64,000 nt of DNA, taken from positions 7,564,001 through 7,628,000 of the forward strand of contig CM060734.1 of NCBI GenBank assembly GCA_030704615.1, written 5' to 3'. Source of the stretch: Takakia lepidozioides (lineage: Eukaryota > Streptophyta > Takakiopsida > Takakiales > Takakiaceae). Made by a program: the position numbers and the translations under genes. The notes beneath the pieces are model-generated. The model was given only the letters and a program-made list of their open reading frames with translations. It made no database searches and had not been told where the DNA came from. Shown here one piece after another: positions 1 to 10,944 of the stretch (position 1 is the stretch's first letter; every line of letters starts with the position of its first letter).

Positions 1-640
1 CATTTGTGCACATTCTCACTATCTCACATAATTCTAATTCTTCAATCATTGCATTCAGAATCGGATTCACATTTCATCATTCCATTCTTCATGCAAAACA
101 AATTGAATTGAAATTCATTTTTTTCTCCTTCTTCTCTTCTATTTATTCACAAGCATTACATCACAATAAGGAAATACTAATCTATCATTGGGAAATAACT
201 CTGTCTTCTAGAACCTACTCACTCTACTCTGCTTTGGTCACAACTCTTTGGCTCAACTGACAAGGATCTATTGTCTCGCAGCTCAATTATAGCAAGCTGC
301 CTCAACAACTTCTATAACCGCCTAACCTCTTCTATTCATCCACAATAGTCATTCATCCATCTTCTTCATTATCGATTAAAGTCAGACTATCGACCATCAC
401 AAAATATCGAGTAATGTCACTATATCGAACCAGTATTGATAGTACCACAGAGTATATCGAGTAGGAAATGCACTAAATAGTCTTAAGAGTAAATCTCAAC
501 CAAAAATTCCTATTATTCTACAAGAGATTGTGAAGACACCAGTGCTTCATGTGCTATTTGTGGATAGGACGCGTATCAAACTCTGCAAAGGCTGCACCAC
601 CAAGGCTAAAGAAACCTATTCCTCCATGATTCCGGTTGGT
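1..640. other. Unassigned AT-rich stretch
   Basis: I see no credible coding region, RNA gene or terminal repeat here. The sequence is AT-rich and has only short open frames without recognisable motifs. Confidence 0.5.
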
Positions 641-715
641 TCTTGCCCCTAGAAGATCTAAGTCTTTGGCTTGTCCTAAGCTCTTTTTGGTACTATTTTG
701 CTAGTTTTCTGTCTG

Positions 716-852
716 TCCTTTCTCTCTGTCATCCACAAATCTTGGAAACCAAGCACCTTACATCTGGTGAAATCTATGTTTTCTCTCTGTCCTTTCTCTC
801 TGTCATCCACAAATCCTGGAAACCAAGCACCTTACATCTGATGAAATCTATG
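716..852 (+). repeat. Two-copy tandem repeat, 74-bp period
   Basis: Two nearly identical copies start at 716 and 790, each opening with TCCTTTCTCTCTGTCATCC. They differ at a few positions. The repeat does not correspond to a gene I recognise, and the high identity suggests a recent slippage or unequal-exchange duplication. Confidence 0.8.
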
Positions 853-962
853 GCATCGCTGTCGCAGCACAAGATGTCATCACGAGTGCATCCTCTCTCT
901 GTGTCTCTGATATCGAAGATAACCTGTTGGGGTCTAATTGCTGGGCAGATCACACACATCAG

Positions 963-1019
963 TTGATGCTGACACTGCCTTGGTGGATATGTATGTCAAG
1001 GCAGCCCTGGAAAAGGGCG
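963..1019 (+). pseudogene. Short PPR-derived fragment
   Basis: One frame reads DTALVDMYVKAALEKG, which resembles the A-helix part of a PPR repeat in plant PLS-class proteins (usual form TALVDMYAKCG). The same sequence recurs at 13,613-13,655 inside a longer PPR relic, so both probably derive from one decayed PPR locus. Nothing else of the protein is present here. Confidence 0.45.
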
Positions 1020-1800
1020 TTAGTATCTCTCAGTCATGATTAGTGCAGCTTATTAGTACTCTTAGTTTTGTTTGTGGTGGAAAATGACGGATAACCACTA
1101 ATTTGCATTGGTACCAAACTGCATCAAATAAGCAAGCCTCACAATGAGGGGTAAGCAGCTTAGGCTGCTCCCTCTTCTGTTCTTACACTTAGTAACTAAT
1201 CTCTGCTTGCTACTCTCACCTTTGACCAGTTCCCAGGATTTCATTGTCTAATGCAGCAGGTTGATACGTGCATCTGGGCAGGATGACTCTATTAATGCTG
1301 TACGTCTTGCTAAAGTGGCAACTCTTGAGGCAACATCAACTACTCATAAGGCAATCCTATGTCAACCATACAACATGGGCCACTCACAAGCAAGAGAAGC
1401 TGATGCGCAGGCACTGGCTGACAAGACAATTTTCTTGATGCAGGCCATGGATGCTGTGAAGGAGGAGACGATGCTCTTCACAAACTTGGAAGTGCATTGG
1501 AGGCCTTAGCTAAGGGAGATGGACCTTCATTGCTGCCACAACAACATACTCCATCTGTTGTCACTTCCACAGAGACACTAGCACCTTTAGGGCTGGCTGG
1601 ATCCCTTGGGCACTCAGATGTGTAATCACTCAATCTGGTACTGGTACTGGTACTGGTAGCAATCTCATCTGGTACTGGTTTGATTGCATCTATAATGCTT
1701 TGCAGATTCAGCATGTCTTTGCATATTAAGTGCATGAAGATGACAGGTCCAAAAGCTGGAAATTAGCAGCAGCAGGCCCACTGTCCCCTTTCTTATTTGT
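1020..1800. other. Unassigned region with a GGTACT microsatellite
   Basis: No recognisable gene. Positions 1638-1659 hold a short tandem array of the unit GGTACT. An 82-codon open frame at 1261-1509 (plus) has no motif I can name. Confidence 0.4.
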
Positions 1801-2159
1801 TTTTAAAAAAACCAAAATTGTTGAGCCATCTGAAACACACCATCTTGGTTATCCACCAAGACTACTCCAGGAGTCACCATAACGCGCTCGATGGCTGGCC
1901 TAGTTGGTAGCTCTTGCAACCTTGCAGCTGCGGCCGCCGGCCATGGCGCAGCCGTGGCTGTCTTCACCCTTGGATCCACAACATCCTGCATGGACTGCAT
2001 CTTATCTACTATCCCCACAGACAGCGCTGATGCATCACCTGTCTCACAGAGTGTAGCTGCCAGTCTAAACACTTCAGCTGGCCGAATCCCCGGCATTACA
2101 ATTGTCATTGCAAAAAACAATGGAGCCTGGAAAATTTGCCGTAGCCGCCCCCAACAATG

Positions 2160-2290
2160 TACTAGCTGTACCGTAGCCTAGTGATAATGGGCACATACCA
2201 CGTTGGATGTGGTTGTGGGTTCAAACCACCGTCTGGTGTGTCATGAAGGTGTTCACCTTTCTGCTGGAAGGCAGTAGCCCTTCAGGGTCA
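2160..2290 (+). mobile_element. tRNA-derived SINE-like sequence
   Basis: A TAGCCTAGTGA segment near 2172 matches the Pol III A-box pattern. GGTTCAAACC near 2218 matches the B box, with spacing somewhat longer than in a tRNA. The segment interrupts a minus-strand open frame that resumes on either side (1,803-2,120 and 2,288-2,650), as expected of an insertion. I did not identify a tail or target duplication. It could also be a chance pair of boxes. Confidence 0.4.
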
Positions 2291-2639
2291 AGTGACACCA
2301 TAAGTTACGCTCCCTTCGGGAGGCGTCATACTTATTTTACTAGTTGTACCTTGTCTCCCAGTAGTATCCACTAGCATCCCCTGAGCCATGCCAACTCTCC
2401 CCAATGGCACTCTTGGCTCTACCCCTGATACACTTGGACGAGCGGGTACCATCGATGGCGTGGTTGGCACTATCTCGGCCAATGTGAAAGATTGGGGAAG
2501 CCTTGTCTGTTGACTTGCTTCCCCTCTTTGTGGATCAAAATCCACATCCGCTCCTTTTGGCTCAGCAGCACGAGTTGCGGCTCGAGTAACAGTAGCTGCA
2601 GAGTCCACATGTAATGGCCCTGCAAGTGCGGCTCCACAC

Positions 2640-3830
2640 ATGAAGCCCATACCAATCTGATCTTCCTAGGCATAGGAGGTTGTGCAGGTGGGGCTTGAAC
2701 CTCAGGCCTTGGAGTTGGTGCAACATGAGTAGTTGTCATGGCAGCAAGCCGTTGCTCTAGCTGGGCAAGCCTATCTACCATGCCTTGATCATGACCTTGA
2801 CCCTAAGCCTATGCTCCTTGGTTTTGGTTACGACCTCCACGACGACCTCTGCCTCGTCTTCCTCTCTGAACTGCATTGCCTCGTCCTCGGCCACCATTGT
2901 TCCCTTGGAACTAGCCTGGCCGTAGCTCAGGATGCAAGTCATAACAATGGGCCTCTACATGCCCATACTTGCCACAATGCCCACAGTGCAACTGTGTAGG
3001 TTGTGCCTTTGTCGACCCTTTGCCTTCCTCTGGGCAATCCTTCTTGACATGGGGTCCTCCACAAATCCAACAAGAGACACTCGTCTATTGCTGGCCTGAA
3101 AATGAAGGGAGAGACCTCTGCATCTGAGATCCTCTCTGGCCTTCCCCGGGCTTCATCTGAGCCCCCTTGTTGCCTTGAGCAGGTTGGGGGGTTGGTTGTT
3201 GTTGGCTAGGAACTCCACTTCGTTGTGTCTCATTGCCAAACCCCACCATAACCACCCGCTCCTCCACCATATTAAGCTCTATCCGCTCTGCCATCAAAAA
3301 CACATTAATTGCTAATGTGGGTTGGGCCACTTGTAGGAGAGTTGCGTCCCGCACCCTTCTCCTCAGCTCCTTGTCCGGGATCCTATAGTACCAGAATTGG
3401 ACTGCATGAGCTTCTGTAACCCCTTGGGTTACGTTTATCAAGCGCCTCATGCGAGTGTAAGCCTCCCTCAAACTCTCAGTAGGCCTTCGTTAGAACTCTT
3501 GCAAGCTCCGCAACTTCTCTGTCCTTATCCCTTGATAGTTTCTCCTTAACTCCTCAAAGAACTCCACAATTGGGTTAAAGGCAGGCACATGTGTTAGTGT
3601 ACTTGGGGCTTGAGCTTGGGTGGATGTCCCAGCTCTTGTACCACTTGTCCCACTGGTGCTTGCAAAAGCTGCCGGTGTAGCTGCTGGTGTCCCCGCTGCT
3701 CTTGTGCCTCTGGTGATGGAGATATATATAGTCAGGTGATCAATACTCCCGCCATTCCTCAATCTCCACCTCATGTCCCCGCCTAAACTCACGGTAATCG
3801 TCCATGGGTGGCCCCTCAAGGTGCTGAAGC
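2640..3830 (-). mobile_element. Gypsy-type gag fragment with two zinc knuckles
   Basis: On the minus strand a gag-like protein runs from about 3,830 down to 2,640 with scattered stops. A retrotransposon-gag core is seen first (…REAYTRMRRLINVTQG…). Two zinc knuckles follow near 3,075 and 2,985: CWICGGPHVKKDC (C-X2-C-X3-H-X4-C) and CGHCGKYGHVEAHC (C-X2-C-X4-H-X4-C). An Arg/Gly-rich linker and a short leucine-rich segment come last. Gag proteins of Ty3/gypsy elements package element RNA. No protease, reverse transcriptase or LTR is visible nearby, so this is a truncated and decayed copy. It ends where the plus-strand LINE sequence begins. Confidence 0.7.
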
Positions 3831-4119
3831 AGCCCCTTCCACGCCATAAAAGGCATAAACAGTTGTGGATTCCCCCAGTACCGATCCACCCCTACTGCCT
3901 CCATCTACCAGACACTCAGAACACTATATGTCACCACCACCACAACCACAGAAGCAGACACTCGTCCTCAAACACCTAATATGCCATATGCCGACCCGGA
4001 TGACAACCTCTATACAGCATCAACCTCCCCACCCGACACACTCGACCCCCTCCCCAACTCCCCACCAAATGCCACAGACGCCCACTCACCCCCCCCCCCA
4101 CACAACATAGACGGCACCA

Positions 4120-4275
4120 ATGCCTATATCATAGAAGCCATACTGGGAGTCAAAACCCAAACATCACTTGACGCTTTTGGGGCTACTTGCATAGATACAT
4201 ACTACCACTGCAAATGGGCTGGATACCCTTCAGAAGATAACACATGGTAGATAGAGGATGACCTGTTCGGCCCCC
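4120..4275 (+). other. Chromodomain inside LINE copy A
   Basis: The translation has AYIIEAILGVK, then YYHCKWAGYPSEDNTW, then IEDDLF. This is the chromodomain pattern: an aromatic/hydrophobic start, a Y-x-V/C-K-W-x-G-Y strand, E/D-D-N-T-W, and an acidic helix. A TAG stop follows the tryptophan. Chromodomains bind methylated histone H3 and direct chromovirus integrase; here the domain lies in a LINE. Copy B carries the same domain at 17,362-17,500. Confidence 0.7.
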
Positions 4276-4740
4276 ATGACGACTGTGACCCAGACCACAA
4301 CCTGACTCTTCTCATCCCCTTCCATAAATGTACCAACACTGACTACCTATCACATATTCATCAGCAACACATCACCTCTACTCAACCAAGGGACAACCGA
4401 TTCGTTCACCAACCGCTCTTTGCCCCCAACGTACACATTTGCATAACTGAATGCAACCCCGACAAAGATGTTAAGCATAACCAACCACTTATTCACATGG
4501 GCCCCCGCCATTCCAATATCTACGCGCCACATGGCCGCTTCATGGGGATCATCCCTAACAACCGACTCGCATGGCTCTGGGAAAAGTACTCTGCTACAAG
4601 CGTACACCCACACTCCCTCCAACCTCCAAAACAAGACTTCGCTACTGAAATATATTGGCTTGTCGACCGATATCTCAAAGACATCCCTCCCAAGAAGCCA
4701 CGGTCCCTCGCCAGACTAGAAACTGCACGCAATACCACCA

Positions 4741-5200
4741 GATGTTCTTGCCTTACTCATCAACGTCTTTCAGATTAATCACTCATATTACTCTAGCCCA
4801 CTTACATGCCCTTTGGACATACACACTTTCTCCAGTCCACACCATAGAGACTGCATTTTTGGTGCCACGGGTAGTGCCACCCAACATACCTGGGAGGGCA
4901 AGGGCTTGGCCCACCCCACCCCTGGCCCTCTTACTCATGAAGCTCTCCAATGGGCACGGTTTGCTGCTCACTCCTCCCCCTCCACCTCCAGTACAATCCT
5001 CATCCTCACACAGCAAAACATACCTAGTCCCTCCCACCCTCTCCTACGCCTTCCAGTAGGGGTCACCCTACTAGCCACAATCGATCCAAATCAAATGCAA
5101 TATGCTCATACCCCCCCTCTCCCCAAATACCTCAAACGTAAAGAACCTACCCTTATCTTGATCTTGCACGTTCAAAACCCCCTACACACAGACATACCGA
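4741..5200 (+). other. Methyltransferase-like region in LINE copy A
   Basis: One open frame runs without a stop through DVLALLINVF, then DCIFGATG, then WEGKGLAHPTP, then HEALQWARFAA, then a hydrophobic strand (TILILTQQN), then PLPKYLKRKEPTLILIL. This arrangement recalls the adenine-N6 methyltransferase fold of the PCIF1/Dam-like type: a motif-IV-like NPP[FYW] position (here HPTP), a helix, a strand, and a K-x-P-x-x-hydrophobic strand. The canonical motif is degenerate, so activity in this copy is unlikely. The family assignment comes from memory of pattern and is tentative. Confidence 0.35.
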
Positions 5201-5436
5201 CACCCTTCTCACCAACTCGAACAGTTGTTAACCATAAATCATAAAATGAAAGCATCCATCCACTACCCAGATATACCCCCTCACATCTGCACCCCCGTCA
5301 CACCCCTTCGGATTAAAACAAATAAAGCTTGGGACATGGCGAAGTCGCGCCTCCCCCCAAGGTACACCAACAACACCCCCTCCCCCCATTCCTTCAATAT
5401 ATCAACAAAGCACCACCCTCAAGTATCCCCCAGCAA

Positions 5437-5840
5437 ACTCACACTATACGGATGGCTCCCTCACCAACCATAAAGCAGGGTATAGCATTTACCACGCTGG
5501 CAACGGGCAGGGAGTTGCATTCCGGCTCCCGGGCCCTGCCACCATTCTCAGAGCAGAACTTATGGCCATCCAGGACGCTCTCTCCTTGCTTGGTGCCTTC
5601 CCCCCTCCACACTATATCTTTACTGACAGCCTCACCTCCCTATATCTGATCCGAAACCACGTCTCCCGCCCCTCTTCCCACCATCATCACCCCGATCATA
5701 ACCTTATTGCTGCTATTGTTCACAAAGTCACCTCTATCACCCACCTAGTCCACTTCCTCAAAGTCCGCTCACACATTGGTATCCATGGGAATGATGAAGC
5801 CGATCTCCTCGCTCAACTCGGCACCTCTCAACCCCTAGTA
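5437..5840 (+). other. RNase H domain of LINE copy A
   Basis: In one frame the four acidic catalytic positions are present: HYTDGSL, RAELMAIQDAL, IFTDSLTSL and GNDEADLLA, with the H-x-G-I-x-G loop preceding the last. RNase H of non-LTR elements removes RNA from RNA-DNA hybrids during reverse transcription. The matching domain of the 53-kb copy is about as well kept from its glutamate onward. Confidence 0.85.
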
Positions 5841-6983
5841 TTACCCATGAACGATCCCATCCACATCGCTCACACCCACCCCTTTTGGTTCATTCACCCA
5901 GTCCCCGACCCCCATGCACCTAGACCAGTCCGTAACCTCCTAACCACTCTGACCAGAGAAGCACACAAACAAGCTGCCGCCTCCATCAGCCATACCAAAG
6001 TACACATCCAAAAATGACTCAATATGATATCCTACACCATAAACTCTCAAATCACTTCTGGCTAACCAAAGCCACCACTGACGCACAAATCCGACAAACA
6101 CTTAAATTTAGGTACGCCCAATACATGGGCCACCAACGCAAACACATCTTCTGGCCACACTTGTTCCCATCCCCTTACTACCCACTATGCTCCACCACCC
6201 ACCAAGCTCGCGACACCTGGCCGCATCTTCTTAGCCAATGTACACACCCGATCATACATGGCCTACATATCACGAGACACAACCATGCAGTCTGGCACCT
6301 CCATAAGCTTTTTCAAAAACGTGCGGAAACTAGGTGGTTCTCACTCGTGAATGCTGGCACCTACCAGGGTAGGCCACCTGACCATACAGTACCACCGTGG
6401 CTGGTACCATGCATTTGTACCCGTTCACCATGCTCCTGCCCAGCTAGACTCTGCCCAGACATACTCCTAGTGCATGGCCTGCCCATCAGTACTCTTCCCC
6501 CTACCTCACCATCCCCACAACTCATCATTCACTTTATTGAATTCACTTTCTGCCATGACCGCTATCCAAATGATTCGATTTTAGAGAAATGTCAAAAATA
6601 TGCCCCGCTCATCCTTGCAATCCGCAGGCGTGGCTGGAAAATCGGCCCGCTAACTGTTATTACCACCGGTACCCGTGGTGGCATTCATAACGCCAATATC
6701 AATGCCATACACGATAATTTCCAAATTCCCATCCCACCCATCCATAAATGCTTCAAAGAAATACATCTCACGGCACTCCGCTCACTCACAGCTATTATCA
6801 CCAACAAATGCCAATTGGAATCCGGCACCTCAAACCCCCCCTAGGTCTCCCATGGTACCAACCCCCCCCCATTTCCAAAGGTCACCGGGTGCCCGTAGGG
6901 CACCCCTTCTTTTATAGGGCCCACCCCCGAAAGGGGGCAGTAGCCGCAAGGCGAAGTGGCTCTTAGTTACGCCGGCTTCGGCC

Positions 6984-6990
6984 AGAGTCT

Positions 6991-7033
<43 letters not shown>
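6984..7033 (+). repeat. (CT)n microsatellite
   Basis: An almost pure CT dinucleotide run lies between the LINE 3' flank and the Mutator-like element. Confidence 0.9.
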
Positions 7034-7036
<3 letters not shown>

Positions 7037-7061
7037 ACAGGTGTGGTTGTGAGTTTTCATC

Positions 7062-10000
7062 ATGGAGGTGTCACCAGTTGCTGAGGGGAGTGCCAGTACG
7101 AGCACCAGCGATACTAGTGGGTACACAAGACGAGGTGTATGGTTTAGGCCGCCCTCACCTTCAGTGTCTCCTGAGGGAGGTTTAGATTCGGAGTCAGAGG
7201 GATTCTCGCCGAGGGTGCAAGCCATTTCCATGCCATTGTTGTGGGATACGATGGAGGAAATGTATGGAGCTACCAACGGGCCACGTAGATACTCCGGAGC
7301 TGTGGGCACCATCGAGCTTGATGATTTCATACATGAGTTTTGATAGTTAGTGTGATTTAATGCTGCAGAGATTTCCAGTCAGGAAGGTAACGTATCTGCC
7401 TCCCGAAGTCGATGGCAATGTAATCTTCGAGTTTCCACCTGTTACTTCGTCAAACAAAGCCTCAGGGATGTTAACAGACATGGATCGAAAGCATGACGGA
7501 CACCCCTGGTGTGTGACGAAGACCAATAGCACGAAAATTGCTGATGTTGTTCGTGTACGATACGTCCTCTGTGCGGGGAAGCTGAGGTGCCTCAATCCCG
7601 CCTGCTTCCACTTTCTCTCCAAAGGAGGGCGGAGAAACGAGACGGATTGGACTGGCACAACCCATCATCTATTCATTGTCTCCAGTCAAGCTTCGGCGGG
7701 TACTTTCAAGTGCGCACATTGCAAAGAACCACCAACGTGCATGTCCATGTGCAGAGCCAAGCAATATTATGTAATCCGTTTGCTCCCGGACTTGACTAGA
7801 GCTTGCATACACGTTGGGGTCCACTGCCACCCCTTGGCGAGAGGCAACATCCGGGAGGCTGTGCAGGAAGCACACGACATCATAAAAGAGGAGGTGAAAT
7901 TGAGCCCCGGAGCCAGACCAAAGCAGATTCAGCTCAAGACAGCCCACAAGATTGCTCTTGGCAAAATCATGCCTAAGATGGTTCAGACCAAGTGCCCTTG
8001 AACGAAGAGGAGATGCTTGACCTGTTGGAGTCCGTCTCGCACGTTTGTAGTCCGAATGTGCGGAATCACATCGTATCTTGCAAGTAGGAAATCGGCCGGG
8101 GATCGGACATGCACTCAATCCTAGAGGTGAAACAAAGGATTGGATATGACTACATCCAAGGTAGCAAGTTTCCAGGGCAAGGCATCGAATCCGATCGTTG
8201 TTACATTTTTAAAATGTCAACATGTGGGCCTGGGAGTGGAGTCAACTTGGTCACTCGCATGACAACTGGAAACTTGCCAAATGCTTGGGTGATGTTTGAC
8301 CACATCAAGCAAATTACAAACCATCAGTGGGTGACTATGGCTGCGCATGTTTATGACTATCACTCCAAGAGGCTCATGACGATTGCAATATGCGAGATGA
8401 AAGGGGAGGACACACAGTCGGAGATGCATCTGTGGGAGGGCATAAACGAGTAGATGGCAAGGGCAGGTTTGCCAGAGCCCAATTTCAGGGGATTCATGGC
8501 AGACAACGCTCAGGCCAACTGGGCAGCGGTGCGGCGTGTGTACGGCAAGGACCCCAATGTTTCAATGGAGGGGAAAGAGAGATCCTGTGGATTCCATTGG
8601 TTGCAGAGTTTATCTCACTACACTACCAAATTTGTTGCTAGCTCATTCCAAGCTGAACACCATGTCCTTTGTACGGCGTGGAAGGATGCACCCACATTTG
8701 ATGACGCGGAGGTTAAGTTTGCTATCATCGAGGCTTGGTGGAACACGTCAGGTGCAGTGGAGACAACCAATCTTGGAGCCTTGCACAGCTGGTCGGGGTG
8801 GTGGCATTTCCGGTATCGATAGTTCAGACAGTACATGCGGGAGGTATGATGCCAGACTTTTCCTGCAATTGTCGTTCTATTACGGACCTTTCCATTTTTC
8901 CCTCACCATTGTTTCTGTCCTTGTAGGAGCGGTGCCTGGATTCCGACATGGACATGCCAAACACGAATATGGCAGAATCAGTCCACTCCTCCTGGCGAGC
9001 GTCTTCTGCCGCACATCTAGTGGACATAGTGACGGCCACAACGGAGGACATTGACAGAGCAATCATGCAGCAAGCCACGTACTACAAGTTCCTGAGCGGA
9101 AAACAATGGGGCTTTGGGCCAGACATGGAGGAATTGTTGGTACGAACAGCTTTGAGGTCCAAGAATCCACTGAAATGGGCAACAACATTGCGAGAGAAGA
9201 TCAAAGGGACGCCTCTGCACCGCAGAGGTGAACACCTAGAGGGGGACGTCCGTACTCGCCCTGTGAGGCGGAGGATTGAAGAGGAACCCGGGTGCGAAGA
9301 GGATTCCTGGAGATCCGACAGGAACATTCGGACAGCACCTCGAGGTCCTGCCATGTTGCCGCACTATGTGTCTTCCAGCAGTGGAAGCCCAAGAGTTTCC
9401 AGATCGCCATCGCCTTCAGCGGGGATTCCGTGCAAGAAATTCCCACCGCTCGCTTGCCCCAGATTCCGCCCGCTGTTATGCAGTATGGCCAACCTATTGT
9501 GGAGACGACTGTGTTTGCGTCACAGTGGAGAATTGCTCGCACAAGGCCGGCGTTTCGAGGCAGGTGTTCCGCAATTCAAGTGGATACACGACAATGTTGT
9601 TTAGAGATGATAAGGAGGAATCCAGATGGGGCTATCCCTGCTCCTACTTTTACATGAAGATTTGTCTATGCAAAGTTTGCGGAGGCGACAACTACCCAGT
9701 TCTGGTTCTGCATGCACAACATTATGACTTGCATGTATGGAAAGCCCAAGTACGGCATACAAACAATGTCAGAGGCTCCCCCAGTGTGGCCGGTGGAACC
9801 AGGATGCGATCTGAGTCAGGGTGAGGCCGACGTCCTTACTGTTGCAGGATTTCGGATGGTGCAGCACACTGACGTCCCTAGACAACCATTTCCGCTTCCA
9901 CAGCCTCCACCACCGACCCCTGTGAGAGCAAGAGCAATGGGACGCGACAACTCTAAGCATCCTACACACCGTTGGGGGAAACCGAAGAGGTGGCGACCTC

Positions 10001-10356
10001 CCTCAAAAGTGAACGAGACAAGGATGGGGAATGCACTTCGGATGAAATGTACAATCCAGAGCTCAACAAAAGTGCCCCCATCAGGCTTCGGGCATGTGTA
10101 TCAGATGGCCACGACAGGCTCAGTTGTCCGCAATGAGGTGTACACCATCACCATTTCAGAATTACCCACCTGCAATTGCACCGACTTCCAGATCATGGCG
10201 AACAAGGGGGCATCATACTGCCCTTGCAAGCATCTGTACTACGTGTACCTAAATAGACTCCGGTGTAATTCCAAAACTCATCACTTCATACATGCACCAA
10301 GGTTGAGCCCCCAAGAGGTGTACACTCTTCTGAATATGGATCCAGGGGACCAGTGA
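7062..10356 (+). pseudogene. Mutator-like (MULE) transposase, decayed, with SWIM finger
   Basis: A leader open frame (7,062-7,343) is followed by an N-terminal zinc-finger-like region with paired cysteines (7,360-8,000), a MULE-type core (8,100-9,100) and a C-terminal SWIM finger (CNC…CPCKH, about 10,170-10,236). In the core, GFMADNAQANW and RSCGFHWLQ correspond to the D…C/H block of MULE transposases, and NTNMAESVHSSW follows. The copy is broken by a frameshift near 7,998, in-frame TAG codons at 8,085, 8,451 and 8,820, a frameshift near 9,425 and a TGA at about 9,655. An 83-bp GT-AG intron at 8,844-8,926 restores the frame. I did not see terminal inverted repeats. It could also be a decayed domesticated gene of the FAR1/MULE kind. 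Confidence 0.65.
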
Positions 10357-10940
10357 GCTTGGCTTGCGGGCCACAACACAATGTTACGCCCATCCTTTTC
10401 GGAGTTTCAGTTATAGTAGAACTGTACTGCTGCAAGTACCTCTGACTTTGGCCACATAAAGGTTCGACTTATGTCTTGCCTACCAATAACCTGTTTTGCT
10501 CGAACTAAGATAATACTATGTCATTCACTTCTGTTTCCACGTGCTTGTATTTTTGTTTGTTGGAGGGTTCCTGTTTTTCTGCTCTCCCAAACTTTGCTTT
10601 CTTCATTCGACCCCCGGCAAGGAAATGCGGCGCCGCATTTCCAAGTAACGTCGTAGGTACTGGTAGTTGCGGCCTTCGTCATAGCAAGATAGTCGCACCC
10701 AGCCTTCAGGGAGCTGACCGTCGCCAACACCGAACCCCCCAGAAATTTCGCACGTGCGAACCCTAATGCGGCACCGCATTTCCCAGTTGAGTCGCAAACC
10801 TTTCCCGCCGAATACCCGAAGATGACAGAATTGTGAAGTACTGCAGACTCTATTGGTGCAGACTCTATTGGTTCAATCGCGGCAGAAGGGTCAGCTTCAT
10901 TCCAATGTTAAGGCCATTTACAGGGGTCGAAAAAGTATTC
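10357..10940. other. Non-coding stretch with a 22-bp perfect palindrome
   Basis: No gene is recognised. Positions 10,621-10,642 are a perfect palindrome centred on GCGGCGCCGC. A partial copy of one arm recurs at about 10,768-10,790. Confidence 0.5.
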
Positions 10941-10944
10941 ATCC

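Larger units (their letters stand above)
3850..6900 (+). mobile_element. LINE copy A, 3' half (chromodomain to 3' end)
   Basis: This 5'-truncated non-LTR element shows, in order, a chromodomain (about 4,120-4,275), a conserved segment reading PHGRFMGIIPNNRLAWLW (about 4,520-4,575), a methyltransferase-like region (about 4,741-5,200), RNase H (5,437-5,840), a zinc-finger segment (about 6,150-6,250) and a C-terminal PD-(D/E)XK-like stretch (about 6,450-6,700). The final stop is at 6,842-6,844. Several frameshifts separate the parts, and a TGG-to-TGA change at 6,015-6,017 interrupts the frame after RNase H; the related copy at 53.7 kb keeps TGG. The codons are very C-rich, unlike the host genes. 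It overlaps copy B (14.7-17.5 kb) only in the chromodomain. Confidence 0.75.
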
